Positions 34,045 through 45,805 of a stretch of 64,000 bases of DNA are shown in pieces. How positions within the stretch are numbered: position 1 is the stretch's first letter; every line of letters starts with the position of its first letter. The position numbers and the translations under genes were made by a program. Location: NCBI RefSeq assembly GCF_030269925.1, contig NC_085116.1, positions 2,604,001 to 2,668,000 of the forward strand, given 5' to 3'. Source of the stretch: Bombyx mori. Its lineage: Eukaryota > Arthropoda > Insecta > Lepidoptera > Bombycidae. The notes beneath the pieces were generated by a model. That model ran no database searches. It worked only from the letters and a program-made list of their open reading frames with translations, and was not told where the DNA came from.

Positions 34045-34265
34045 AAAAAAGGCCAGCGTGTCAATCACCGGTGAAGGTATATCGTGGTGTAATAAAGTGA
34101 TGTCCGTAATAATTATAAATTTGCTTTACTGGTGGTAAGGATATGAGCCCACACGGGTAAGTACCTTTTTTTCCTATACCTGCGTATAGCTTCTCGATTT
34201 GAACGGTGGGATGGCCATACCAACTGTAATTTTGATCTCTGTCATGAGGTAATCTGTTCATTTAA
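34045..34265 (+). mobile_element. Degenerate Bm1-type SINE
   Basis: Retains ACCGGTGAAGG.ATA.CGTGGTGTAATAAA and TACTGGTGGTAAGGATATGAG, with many substitutions; an old copy. Confidence 0.5.
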
Positions 34266-34544
34266 AGAAATACATTATCAATGAATCGACTACAGTGGTT
34301 TCTGAAAAAAATCTGGCATAATTTTTGTGTGTATTAATCTATATATTCAAAATACACCAGAACTGTCAATTTGTTAATGAATAAGAGTTTAAATTGTCTT
34401 ACAATGGCATCTTCACCGTATCAAACTTGTCCTTGGAAATTATATCGCATAGGTACATAAAACAATATTACAAATATAGGACAATATTAAGTGTATAATC
34501 TATGTATAGGACATCGTTATAGGTCTATGCATCGTTACCAATTT

Positions 34545-34605
34545 TGAAAGTCAAACTGACAATCTTAGCTGTCACTGAACTATCAAATGTCAGTGTCAAA
34601 TTAGT
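34545..34605 (+). promoter_or_regulatory. Candidate YEATS4 promoter element (TGACA cluster)
   Basis: AACTGACAATC, AGCTGTCACTG and CAAATGTCAGTGTCAAA lie 155-215 bases before the ATG at 34760. Confidence 0.35.
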
Positions 34606-34759
34606 GAAATATTCAAATTGGTTTATTTATGGTTACTTACACTGTTTACATTCATTCGCCGACAGTAAGGTTAAATTTCACTCCGTAAGGAGAATTGCGA
34701 TATATTTCACAAACAGTCAATAAAAACCATTCAAGCTGTCGTCCAAAGTGGATATTGAT

Positions 34760-36583
34760 ATGAGCCTTACGACAGATTTCGGGCCAGATTCTGGCGGCCG
34801 TGTGAAGGTACGTTTGTATCGCGAATTTGAAGATAGTTTTACTAACAAATATATTTTTGAACTCCCAAGTCACATCTTACAATAATAAAAACCAATAAAT
34901 TTGTCTGTTAGTCCAATCGAAGCGTGGTAACAAGTTCCGTCACTTAAAGAAGAATTAAACATATTTTCGGCAGGGTCTAACAATAGTAAAGCCTATAGTT
35001 TACGGTAATATAGCCCGTTACTTCGGCAAGAAACGCGAAGAGGATGGACACACACATCAATGGACTGTTTATGTAAAACCTTACGCAAACGAGGATATGT
35101 CGACTTACATCAAAAAAGTTCACTTCAAACTTCACGAAAGCTACGCGAACCCCAATAGGATCGTGACCAAGCCCCCTTACGAACTCATGGAGACTGGTTG
35201 GGGAGAGTTCGAGATCGTTATAAAGTTATACTTTCATGATCCCAATGAAAGACCAGTAAGTATTGTCTTGATTTTTTTAGTAATGATGAAATATCATATT
35301 TCTTATCATCAAAATTAAAAAGGGTAACCTTTTTAGAGTAAATGTAACCTGCTGTCTACTGCAAATAAGTAATTTACGGTAGGCAGCATGTTGGTTCTGC
35401 TTCTAGCATTTCTGACCTCCAAGGATGATGATAACCACTCACCATCAGGTAGGCGGAACACCTACAAGGGCAATTTAAAAAAAGTTATGTCATATTTGAT
35501 TCAAACCCAAAATACACAATTTTAATGATAAAACATTTCATACTTGTAGTAATTTTAAAATAGATAAAACTTTGATTACAGCTTACTCTATACCACATAC
35601 TGAAATTATTCCAATCGCCAGTCACTGAAGGTACTCCCCCAACATTTGGACATGCTCTCGTCAGTGAATCTTATGAGGAGATAGTATTCCAAGAACCAAC
35701 TCAACTAATGCAGCATCTGTTAAAGAATGTCAGACCAATTACGAATGGACATTGGAAACATGACACGGACTGTAAGTTTCAATTGCTATACATATTTTAA
35801 AGCAAATAATAAAGAATAATAATTATCATTTTATAAACACTTACATAAATTTGATTTGGAACACTAAATCTTTAATTTTTTTTATTTTTATTAACGTCAG
35901 CTTAGGATAGCTGTCATTAATATATATTTCTCTCTTATCTTTTCATATCTATTTTGTAACCTTTCATGTCAAAGTGTACTGGTGAAAAGGTCACTGATAT
36001 TACCCTACTTCTGCCGCCCACAGTCTCATGGATTGTCAAGGATTCTTCCATAACAAATAATAGTTTCTACATTCAACTTGCACCTTAGTTGTCCTACCTA
36101 TTTGTCAATGCACTTGATGTGATTTTATACTGGTGGTAGGACCTCTTGTGAGTCCGCACAGGTAAGTACCACCACCCTGCCTATTTCTGCGGTGAAGCAG
36201 TAATGCGTTTCGGTATGAAGGGCGGGGCAGCTGTTGTAACTATACTGAGACCTTAAAACTCATATCTCAAGGTGGGTGGCGCATTTACGTTGTAGATGTC
36301 TATGGGCTCCAGTAACCACTTAACACCAGGTGGGCTGTGAGCTACCCAAATAAACAATAAATAAAAAATGTGTGATAAAGTTTTCCATGATAATGTTTAT
36401 CACATTCCAGTTGAAGAGAAGAAAGAGAAGACTTTAGAAAGAATAATAGAAGCTCAAACAAAAGTGAGGACAGAGATATCAGAGCTGAAAGAGAAACTTA
36501 GTCTTGCAAAGGAAACCATAGCTAAGTTCAAGGAAGAAATTGCCAAACTACAGAATAGTTCAGGGAACAATATAATGATGTAA
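34760..36583 (+). CDS. YEATS4: YEATS4/GAS41, chromatin reader
   Basis: Four exons: 34760-34807, 34974-35255, 35582-35771, 36411-36583; 230 residues, close to the family's usual length. The YEATS domain spans roughly residues 17-140 with the conserved HTHQW (42-46) and GWGEF (91-95) that form the acyl-lysine pocket region. Exon 4 encodes a Lys/Glu-rich coiled coil, as in GAS41, which joins the NuA4/TIP60 and SRCAP complexes. It is nuclear by family knowledge. The YEATS region sits in exons 2-3. Start chosen as the first ATG whose exon ends in phase with exon 2. Intron 3 carries a SINE. Confidence 0.95.
35378..35485 (+). mobile_element. LINE 3' tail (CCATGGACTTC family), diverged
   Basis: GGTAGGCAGCATGTTGGTTC, ATAACCACTCACCATCAGG and TACAAGGGCAATTTAAAAA within YEATS4 intron 2. 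Confidence 0.55.
36129..36367 (+). mobile_element. Bm1-type SINE, 5'-truncated
   Basis: Runs from TACTGGTGGTAGGACC to AATAAACAATAAATAAAAA, ending 44 bases before YEATS4 exon 4. Confidence 0.8.
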
Positions 36584-37023
36584 TTTTAAACGACAAATGA
36601 CAAAGACCATTTTACAAAAAAAAAAACGTTGTAAAGCTAGTAAATAAGTAACCATATTATTGAATATTTAGTGTAAGTGTCTTCCATAAGAAAAAAGTGG
36701 ATCAGAGATTCATAACCCTAACCTAATGAATGTACTCTCTGAATTTATTTATTACTGAACTTATTACTGAACTATTACTTATTACTGAATTAGCTTCCAA
36801 GTGTAATCAGTCTATGCTAAAACCGAAAAAAAGGAAAAAAGGCTGTCATTTCGATTATGGTATTTCGTGTTTTTATTTGGATGGCAGTTCATATATTGTA
36901 GCCATTTGCCTTATGTTTGGAAATTGTTTATCCAAACCATCTAATATGTAGTACTAATTACGTGTTCAGGTTTGAAGGGTGGAACAATTATTATACTACA
37001 AGTGTACAATTGAGATTAACAGA
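36584..37023. other. YEATS4 3' flank
   Basis: No canonical AATAAA noticed close to the stop; short unsupported frames only. Confidence 0.35.
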
Positions 37024-37283
37024 TCAATGCCTCCAATGAACATTACGCTAACTCCAAATTCGTAGATTTACAGGAGGAGCGTTTAAACGAAAAAAGTTGA
37101 TAAAATCTTTATTATTGCAGATATATTTATGGTTTTTTTGTGTAACTAGCTGATTTACTCTTGCTTTGAACCTCATCAATAATGATTAATTGTAATAATA
37201 CTTTTAACATAGTGAAGCGATTTGCGTGGAAAACTAAAATTTCAAAATTTTGAGTTAGAGTAGTGTTCATTGGAGGCATCGAG
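37024..37283. mobile_element. 260-bp MITE with about 30-bp inverted ends
   Basis: Left end contains ATGCCTCCAATGAACATTAC; right end contains GTAGTGTTCATTGGAGGCAT, the inverted partner with few mismatches, continued by CTAACTC / GAGTTAG. Interior is AT-rich and non-coding. Confidence 0.7.
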
Positions 37284-37609
37284 ATGATTTCACATCACAA
37301 TATCTATACACTGTGAATACTGCTTAATAAGCGATAAAGAAATTTATATAAATGAAAATTCAGAAGACTATTCCCAAATATAAAGACTGAATGAAAAGTC
37401 AATGTAGTTTGAGTGAAAATTATTATAGTAAATTTAAGTAGTTTAATGGGATTTTTTCTGTTAAAATTGAAGAAAACTGCTCAGACAGAAAATCCATTTT
37501 CAAAGAGTTTTAAAATCGTCATTTTCTCTTCCACTAGTTCCTCCTAAATAGGAATTCTTTATTGTATAATAGTATTTAATATCATAGGTATAATGATATT
37601 AAATACTAG

Positions 37610-37722
37610 TATGCAGCGGCTTGGCTCTGCCCCTGGCGTTGCTGAAGTCCATGGGCGACGGTAACCACTCACCATCAGGTGGGCCGTATGCTCGTCTGCC
37701 TACAAGGGCAATAAAAATAAAA
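37610..37722 (+). mobile_element. LINE 3' tail (CCATGGACTTC family)
   Basis: GCAGCGGCTTGGCTCTGCCC to CTACAAGGGCAATAAAAAT; a well-conserved tail. Confidence 0.65.
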
Positions 37723-38343
37723 ATAAACTGAACATTTTTATTTATTTTGTGTGTGGATGTTTAATATCTAAAAACATATCTCTTAATATACGTCAAATGT
37801 ATATCAGTTGCCAATATCAACAGGACAGGGCACAGGACACAATTTGCCAGGATTAATTTCGTAGTAAAATTGATTAAAAAAAATCTGGTATGTCAGTAGT
37901 CGATCGTATGCTATGTGAATATTTCTACTAAAATAGTAATAACTGTTATCTAGGCTAGAAATAGGGGAATACATTTAGACGGACTAAACGAAAAGTCTCT
38001 GAGGCATAGTTAATTGGCCTAAAATTTGCCAAACATGAACGAAGGTAGGTGTATTTATTTTATCCTTAGCTTTGCAAACGATTGTTTTTTCGTCACCCCG
38101 TATGCAAATTGTAAAGTAAAACCGCTGATTACAATCAATGTGCTATTGTATATTTATTATTTACAAACTTATAAACGTTTATAAATAAAAAAAATGTTTT
38201 TAATATATTATCAATCAATAATTCACCTATGTAGTGTAATGAAAAAAATTAGTATTATTAAAAATACTTTTACAGGTTGATCCCGTGTCTTTCACTGTAT
38301 TTATATCGTTTCGAATACTTTACAGTTTTACAGTGCTTGTGCA
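37723..38343. other. Intergenic DNA
   Basis: AT-rich; nothing recognised. Confidence 0.4.
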
Positions 38344-38799
38344 GTGTGCTTAGTGCGAGTTTTTTAACGTTCTCGATAACGTAAAAGTTAAGTCAAATTT
38401 GTAGGGAGTTGGAACGTTTGCTTATGTTTGCCGCTAGGAGCACTGTACCAGCTGCATACAAATTTCAGGTTTTATATATTTATTTATTGCCTAGATGTGT
38501 GGACGAGCTCACAGCCCACCTGGTGTTAAGAGTGGTTACTGGAGCCCATAGACATCTACAACGTAAATGCGCCACACACCTTGAGATATAAGTTCTAAGG
38601 TCTCAGTATAGTTACAACGGCTGCCCCACCCTTCAAACCGAAACGCATTACTGCTTCACGGCAGAAATAGGCAGGGTGGTGGTACCTACCCGTGCGGACT
38701 CACAAAAGGTCCTACCACCAGTAAAAACTTACCGGTAAACCAGTAAGCCGGTAACTTTTACGCTATCGAGAACGTTAAAAAAACTATCACTAAGCACAC
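38344..38799. mobile_element. GTGTGCTTAG MITE split by a Bm1-type SINE
   Basis: Left end GTGTGCTTAGTGCGAGTTTT and right end with TATCGAGAACGTTAAAAA...TAAGCACAC are the termini of the family seen whole at 53011-53183. Between them 38471-38727 is a minus-strand Bm1-type SINE, so the SINE came later. Confidence 0.75.
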
Positions 38800-38929
38800 A
38801 GTTTATACTCTACAGCTTACGTAGTCACAGAGAGGTTCGTCGGTACGGCTCCTAGAAACGAAGACCGGTGATACCACAAACCATTAATAATCTCGATCGA
38901 GACATGTTTCAATAATGAGCTTACAATCC

Positions 38930-39190
38930 GGTCATCGTTCTAGTCGAACCCGTCGCTTGCCACGAATGCCTCGGCGAGTAAATTAACCCTCAGACACAGC
39001 CCACTGAGTTTCTCGCCGGATCTTCTCAGTGGGTTGCGTATCCGATCCGGTGGTAGATTCCGCGAAGCATGGCTCTTGCTAGGGTTCGTGTTGGCAACAA
39101 CGTCAGATTTGAGCCGTGTGAGCTCACCTACTCGCCCGGTTACGCTGATATAGCCTCTCAAGGCTATTATTAGCTTAGGTAGAAAAAAAA
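38930..39190 (+). mobile_element. Jockey-type LINE 3' fragment
   Basis: ACAGACACAGCCCACTGAGT, TCTTCTCAGTGGGTTGCG and a terminal TTAGGTAGAAAAAAAA. Confidence 0.65.
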
Positions 39191-39354
39191 ATGTATCTTA
39201 CATATTGCAAACCCGTTGGACGTAGGTGGTATATCCTGTCTGGGTACCACGAAGCAGTCATTTGAGGAAATTAAGACTTTGAACTCGTATGTCTCTAATG
39301 GTAGATTCACGTTGTCCACTTAACTCCAAGAAGAGGCGTGAGCACGTTTTTGTT

Positions 39355-39541
39355 TTTGAGCCCATTGACTTCTACACCGTAAATGCCGCCATCCACCTTG
39401 AGATATGAGTTCTAAGGTCTCAGTATAATTACAACGACTGCCCCATCCTTCAAACCGAAACGCATTACTGCTTCACGGCAGAAAATAGGTGGGATGGTGG
39501 TACCTGCCCGTGCAGACTCACAAGAGGTCCTACCACCAGTT
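39355..39541 (-). mobile_element. Partial Bm1-type SINE
   Basis: GAGCCCATTGACTTCTACAC through GTCCTACCACCAGTT. Confidence 0.7.
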
Positions 39542-40069
39542 CACCCACGTTCACCCACTATGCAAATGAAAGGGATGCAGACTACATAAGGTAGTCAAAA
39601 ATTTACTGACTAACTTTATGAGGCTTACGGCTCGACAGTCCGTATAGTCCAGTTGACGAAGTTGCTGATCTACCGCCATTGTTAAAATAATATTCATCGA
39701 GGTTGAGAAATATCAGTGTCCGTATAGCGGAGGCTCTAAGTCGCACACGTCGGATGAGGAGGCTAATCCATCAGCATTCATTTCGTCACTCAGTCGCTTC
39801 AAGATTCCGGGGTAGCGAACCAAGCAGGACACGCGCAACAAAACAGTTTAGTGTTTCCGTACAATCTTGACAGAAATTACACGCTGCGATTTCCGGAAGA
39901 GCGCAGATTGCGGTCCGTAAGATATATATGTGTGCCTCAAAGAGTCCCATGGACCAAACGGTTCATCTTGGTATAAAGCGAAGAACGCACTGACACTCCA
40001 AGCTCTCGGTAGTAACCGATTAAAAGAGCCAGCAGCCGCCATCAGGCTAACATGCTAACCATTTGGGGT
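39542..40069. other. Intergenic DNA
   Basis: Nothing recognised; a short unsupported minus-strand frame. Confidence 0.35.
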
Positions 40070-40290
40070 GTAAAGACAAAGAGAAGATCTTCCACCGAGC
40101 AAGTGAAACTGCTCGGTAGACTGACGGTCCTAATGTTGTTATTCGGAACACTATAGCAAGCTAAAGAAGTCACTAGCGAGATTCAGGCATCTGTCAAATA
40201 CCTTGTGAACAAATAACCTCCTGTGAGGTGTCCGCGCCTACGGGGCACGCGGGGTATGTGGGACTATGATAGCTACCCGCTACAACATAT
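40070..40290 (-). mobile_element. Diverged LTR related to the TRIM, longer form
   Basis: On the minus strand it reads TGTAGCGGGTAGCTATCATAG at the start, GACAGATGCCTGAATCTCGC in the middle and CTCGGTGGAAGATCTTC near the end, collinear with the 180-bp LTR at 25418 but with extra sequence (GCGTGCCCCGTAGGCGCGG) near the start. It probably represents a solo LTR of a larger relative. Confidence 0.6.
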
Positions 40291-41159
40291 ATTAACTTTC
40301 ACGTCAATTCGGTTTCAACATTTCTTAAGACGCTGTGGGCTTCGTTCGATAACGCCCGTGACTTGGAATAACTGATTTTCGCAGCGTTACGGATGGTACA
40401 ACAAGCTATAAGTAATTTCGCCAACTTACACATTTTGAACGTTTTACCATTTGCAATTTGCGCCATGACGTTGATGTTTAAATTGCATCGTAATTGTAAT
40501 AAGAATGAATAACAACTTCATGACAAAAAAGCGAAGGATGATGGCAACTACCCGCGTCGGCTTAAAATACGACCAACAGTTTGATTTAAACCGGATAACA
40601 ATGATTAAAGACATACCTATCCACCAATGTACGGTTAATTAAAAATGAATTTAACATATTCACATCCTTCCGTTATTACTGAAATAGTTTAGTGTAAACA
40701 TGAATCAAGAAATCGTACTTAATTCTTAAAACTGAACTGTGTCAGTTAAATTTCCGTTGCACCAAAATGTCAATAGCTCGATACATATTATTTGGATAGT
40801 CCTTGGACTGGTAAATGAAGTGTGTCAGTTACTGTATAAAAAACACTATTATGCGGGTGCGTGACACAATACCTATAGAATTGATTTTAACCTTACATGA
40901 ACATTTTATCGCTCAAATTTTAACCATTTCCTCACCTTTAGTTGTACGATGTTAGTGAAAAGTAATGTAAAAAGTACGTGCTCCTTTAATCTGTGACCAG
41001 TCGTAAAAAATATATCTTATTAATTAAATTTCTGTGATCAGCGCAAATTTAGATATATTTTTGAAACGACATAAGAACGGAGGTTTTCAATTCGAATAAA
41101 AATTTTTATTAATCTCAGAACTTTTTCATAGGTGAACCGATTCTAATGATTTTTTATAT
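40291..41159. other. Intergenic DNA
   Basis: AT-rich; nothing recognised. Confidence 0.4.
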
Positions 41160-41345
41160 TATTTTTTTCTGCCTATTCTCTGGTAGCCTAAGGGGCTATT
41201 GCAGCTACGCCCGGATAGGTGGGTGAGCTCACGGTCTCAAGATGACAGAATTTTCTAACATTAGCCCTAGAAAGAGCAGTGCTTCGCAGAGTCTAGGACC
41301 GGATCGGAATCGTGACCCACTGAGAAGAATCGGCGAGAAAGAATT
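41160..41345 (-). mobile_element. Jockey-type LINE 3' fragment
   Basis: CTGCCTATTCTCTGGTAGCC, GTGGGTGAGCTCACGG and GGATCGGAATCGTGACCCAC. Confidence 0.55.
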
Positions 41346-41614
41346 TTAATTTTACCGAAATTGAGATATCGGCTTCCAATTCCAAAGAGCTTCATTTTGA
41401 TAATAATTAAAACAGATATCACACGTGCAGTTTACGCGGAATCGTTTTAGTCACGCGAATGACTAGTCCAATTGTCTTTACATAACCTAATTTAATGTTT
41501 GCAGGCTTCGGAATAATATAAGTAGGTAGGATTTTAACTATAACTCTGTTGAATTTCACAAACACTGACGCTAATGCTAGCTTAGTTTAGCAAATAAGCG
41601 CTTATAAATGATCG

Positions 41615-41840
41615 CAGCGGCTTACCTAATAAGTAAGACGCCCGGTGTATTCGTATCGAGTGATGCGATCGTGTCGATGCTAAAATTCCCCACAGACACG
41701 ACCCACTGAGTTTCTCGCGAGATCTTCTCAGTGGATCGTGATTCCAATCCAGTGGTGGATCCTTCGAAGCAGTCAGCAGACTGCGTTAGCAAACTCTTTC
41801 AGAGTCAGTGTGACCATCTCTAAACTATAGAGCCTGCCTT
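41615..41840 (+). mobile_element. SINE head joined to LINE 3' scrap
   Basis: 41615-41690 is a decayed Bm1-like tRNA head (AAGTAAGACGCCCGGTG). 41690-41840 carries ACAGACACGACCCACTGAGT, a jockey-type tail. Confidence 0.45.
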
Positions 41841-42121
41841 ACTTTAGTTGAAAACCTGCCAAATCCTGCCAACGTATGTTAAAAAGAAAATATGCCTAAT
41901 TAATGCCAACTTTCTTAACCGTTGTAAAAAAAACAAGAAAAGTAAAAATACAGGAGTTGTTGGCGGGAACTTAAAGGGGATGTTGTGCGATGCACCTTTA
42001 TTTACTAACAAAGTGCAAAATTACTCTAAAATGAACAATATTTTAAGTATATTGATGGTTTTTGAGTATTAGTTACATATGTGTTTATGTGAGACATGTA
42101 AACTGTGTACAAAATTGGGTT

Positions 42122-42250
42122 AAATTTTACGCTATCGAGAACGTTAAAAAACTCGCACTGAGCACACAGGTTGAGCCCGTGAGCTCATCTACCAGTTCGT
42201 GAGTAGCTGGAATAGCTCCTTGGGCTACCAGCGACTAGGTAGGGAAAAAA
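42122..42250. mobile_element. MITE right end plus LINE 3' scrap
   Basis: ACGCTATCGAGAACGTTAAA...GAGCACAC (42122-42167) is the right end of the GTGTGCTTAG MITE family. 42170-42250 resembles the jockey-type extreme 3' end (GTGAGCTCATCTACC). Confidence 0.5.
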
Positions 42251-43924
42251 TCTAGGACTACGATTTTATTAAAGTAATCATTTATACTGTAAACTCTCAA
42301 TTAATTTGTGTACATAAACAGAAATAGAATGCCAGGACTATCTGAAGTATTATGTAATAAATCTTGGTCACGATTAAACAATAAAATGGAGACTTCATAC
42401 TGATGTCAAGAGGTCGGTGGCGATGATTACATTGTGCTGAAACTTTCATCGAGAATTAGATCTAAATGCATAGCATATTTTATGAAAAAATTCAATACTC
42501 GTGTTGATTAAATTGATTTTTTAAATTTACATTCAGCTTGCTGCCCCTAAATCGAGTAGTGTCACAAGGCTAACCTCATATCTCACAAGATATTGCGGTA
42601 TTCACGATAGCGACTTACCATAAGATGGGAGCTCGTCTTGCTGAATGACCAAAAAAAAATCAAGGTATTAGGTAATATTAAGTTAAAAGGAACATGTTTT
42701 GTAAACTATTGACACCGATTCCATGAATAACAACTATAGAAATGAAAGTAATAGAAATGCTCCAATTAAAAGATTATCGGGAATGTGGAGTCTATTTTCA
42801 TACATTTTCAATGAAAGCAATGAACGATACACGAATGTGATATGTTTATAATGAATTGTATCGCTCGTTTCGTAATTTTTCTACATCGGTTTTGTGTTAT
42901 TCGATTCAAATTAATGTTACGCCAGCCTTATGTTAGTTTGCTAGTGTGAATGAATTAAACGTTATAACAGGAAAAAGTTTCATAAGAATGTACAATTTCA
43001 ACCTTTGAAATTATAATATAATTAATTAGTTCTACTGATATATAAATAATGAAGCGAACATTATGTGGGAAGCTGGCGTTTGAGAAAATTTTCAAACAAA
43101 ACTTGAATAAGTAGTAATTTTTTAATAAGTAGATCTGACCAAGACCACGCGTTGCACAACAACGCGTGCTGCAAATTGTTTTCCATCAGACATTCAAGAA
43201 AAATCGTGTACTACTTAAAAGTTTGAGACTAAAGTATCAATTGCATTATAATAACGAACTTCCTTCATAATTTATTTGCAGCACATAAAAAAATATAATA
43301 GTACCAAACAGTACCAACCGGCCAATAAAAAAAAGGAACAAGACTGATGAAAAAGTTCCATGAGGAGGTTTAAGTGCATACTGCATCTAGGGTATAAATA
43401 CTTTAGTAAAAAGCTCATATGAAAAAAAATGTTATCGTACTTTTTAGAATGTCATCTTCATTTTACCTAAAGGTGAAAGGTATTTATGAACCATGTTCGC
43501 TCTGACTACACCAATAAAGAAATATTAGGACTGAAAAATGCATGAAAATGAGTAGTCATTTGGTGTGTAATACTTTTTCAAAGAACAATCGCAATTTATG
43601 GTGGGTGACACAGAACACGGCCACTTGTTGAGATGGCCTTTCAAGGCCAACAAACACAGGTATTTTCTCATGACCTTACTTTATTATTCATTCGCAGTAA
43701 TGGTTTGCACATCGAAGTGGTCGCATTTATTGTTAATTTTCAAAGGTCACTGTTAAGGAGTCGTTCGAAAGGTCACTTTCGGCTAGGACCACTAGAACCA
43801 CCACATCTATACCGTATCGTTTTTATGACACAGGTAGATGTGGTGGTATAAAGGAATAAAGGATTAACCGGAGAATGGGCAGCAGCCTTATCTGAGTTAC
43901 TAGCGCAATGCAATCGCACATTGG
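42251..43924. other. Intergenic DNA
   Basis: Mostly AT-rich. A perfect 12-bp inverted repeat (CCACCACATCTA at 43798-43809, TAGATGTGGTGG at 43835-43846) is present; no gene seen. Confidence 0.4.
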
Positions 43925-44213
43925 CATAGCTAGGTACCACCATTCGAACGCAAAGCAGTCATAGGTTTCGGTTGGCAGGGTATGACAGCCTTTATACCAT
44001 GAAGTGAGATTTCGATCTCGTGTCTCAAGGTTAAGTCTGTCTTTTTTTTTATTGCTGATGTGGGTGGACGAGCTCACAGCCCTCCTGGTGTTAAGTGGTT
44101 ACTGGAGCCCATAGACATCTACAACGTAAATGCGCCACCCACCTTGAGAAACGAATTACTGCTTCACGGCAGAAATAGGCAGGGCGGTGGTACCTAAGGT
44201 ACCACCAGTAATC
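43925..44213. mobile_element. Degenerate plus-strand and deleted minus-strand Bm1-type SINEs
   Basis: 43925-44036 is a very diverged plus copy (GGTACCACCATTCGAACGC). 44041-44213 is a minus copy lacking its middle (CACCTTGAG joins directly to AAACGAATTACTGCTTC). Confidence 0.6.
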
Positions 44214-44845
44214 TATATTGTGGCAGAATTCTTGTTGTGCTATTTATGAGCTCCAATGATCACCTTAAACTACCTAGACCCTGAGGGCAGTAATTTATCT
44301 ACGTGCCAAACATAAGAGGTACTACTTTACACTTATCGTTGTTGAATGTGGATCTTACCGTCTTCATGGTCAGGGTAATAAAATAAAAAAATGCTAATTA
44401 CTAATAAGCGATGTTCAGACGCCCATGATCTAAGTGATTGATAAAAACCAATATAATATTAATTCAAGTATTTAATTTAGACACACTTTTATTAACTTTA
44501 CAACAGACAATACTTAAACTTGAGCAACATAGCCAATATATTCACCATTTAACAGAAAAAACAACACACAACACCAACAAATATTGCCCCGCATTCAACA
44601 TTCCAAGCTAGGATTTTCTCCTGTATTATGTGTACAGGAACCACGTCAGACAAGAACTACTTATACGCAAATCCTAAGTACCAAAATATTTAACAAATAT
44701 TCTGATTGTGATCACGAACAACTGTAGTGCAGAATCCAGGGGTCATTGACCAATGATCACAAAAATATTAATTAACATTTCTTAAACTCTAAATAAACTC
44801 TGTCACACCCAACATTTGAATTACATTCTTACATCTAAAATTGAC
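44214..44845 (-). other. 3' flank of the 45-kb minus-strand gene
   Basis: A minus-strand AATAAA (44493-44488) lies about 350 bases beyond the stop codon and fits as its polyadenylation signal. Confidence 0.45.
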
Positions 44846-45739
44846 TTAAAACCAACTGTTCTCCTTTTTCATTTTATCTCGGCGTCCTTTCATCTCCAAG
44901 TCCTGAAAGATTTCCGACAACTTGTTCAACTTCTGGGCAGGACTTTGGGGCAGCACTTCCAGCTTACATTGACCTTCTTTAGCGGTGGGAGGAATTGTGA
45001 AAGTTTGTTTTTCTCTGAGAGACAACAGCTTTCCCGTCTCGGGCGTCGAGGACATTTTCGCAACTTTAGTCACTGCTTTCTTGAATCTGGTTTTTGGAGA
45101 ATCTTTTGCTTCGTTTATGGAAACATTGTCGTGTATGTTATCATCCGATTTCTGACCGTTTGTATTACTCGTGTCCTTCTCGGCTGTCGAATTAATGTAT
45201 AACGGTTCAAGAACATCGTACGTGTTCTCACGGATCAACTGCTGTGGTTTCTTGTCGATCTGCCCTAATGAATTCTTTCTCTTAAATCCCTCAATCCTCA
45301 GAGGGGTCAACGGTTTCAAAATATTGCATTTTATCGAACGCTCTAAAGCGTTATTTTCGTTAAGATCGAAAACAATAATTTTGGTTTTTGATCTCTCCAG
45401 CTTCTGTCCTATAGCCGGCAAGGGATGGAAAGGAGAGAGGCTGGGCTTGATCTGTATGTCGTTCTCCAACATTCTGGTCTGTGCTGTTCTATTACGCGAT
45501 TTGTATTTTCGCGGTGCGTATATAGATGTGATCGCGCGCGTTTTGCTCGCGTCAAGGGGAGCGAGTGTCGCGGGCAGCATGGGGCGTGCGGTGCCGCGCG
45601 AGCCCGCCCGCCGACAGCCGGCGCTGGCCTTGGGCGGCGTGGTGCCCCTCCCTGCGCGCCTATCGAACACTATCGCGACCCTCGCTTGACCGATGGTCGC
45701 ACACGTCACGCACCGATTTAATGCATTGGATTCCAACAC
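44846..45739 (-). CDS. Uncharacterised intronless protein, 297 residues
   Basis: I do not recognise this protein. The frame is open from ATG at 45739 to TAA and is far longer than any chance ORF nearby. The 5' third is Arg/Ala-rich and CpG-rich in DNA, unlike the rest. The remainder is hydrophilic and Lys/Glu/Ser-rich, with a short aliphatic KIIVFDLNEN segment in mid-protein and a basic C-terminus. No signal peptide, membrane segment or catalytic motif is visible; it looks largely disordered. A second in-frame ATG starts the MLENDIQIKP section and could be the true start if the Arg-rich part is 5' UTR. TGACA/TGTCA elements lie 67-83 bases upstream. It could also be the last exon of a longer gene. 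Confidence 0.6.
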   Translation of the reverse strand: MLESNALNRCVTCATIGQARVAIVFDRRAGRGTTPPKASAGCRRAGSRGTARPMLPATLAPLDASKTRAITSIYAPRKYKSRNRTAQTRMLENDIQIKPSLSPFHPLPAIGQKLERSKTKIIVFDLNENNALERSIKCNILKPLTPLRIEGFKRKNSLGQIDKKPQQLIRENTYDVLEPLYINSTAEKDTSNTNGQKSDDNIHDNVSINEAKDSPKTRFKKAVTKVAKMSSTPETGKLLSLREKQTFTIPPTAKEGQCKLEVLPQSPAQKLNKLSEIFQDLEMKGRRDKMKKENSWF

Positions 45740-45805
45740 TGCGCCCTTTGTAATCAGATAATACTTGAGATATAATTCAAAAATTTAACATGTTCAAATT
45801 TCCAA

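Noticed and set aside
44816..45689. Several plus-strand frames over the 297-residue gene
   Set aside because: Shorter, overlapping and without start context; they mirror the long minus-strand frame.
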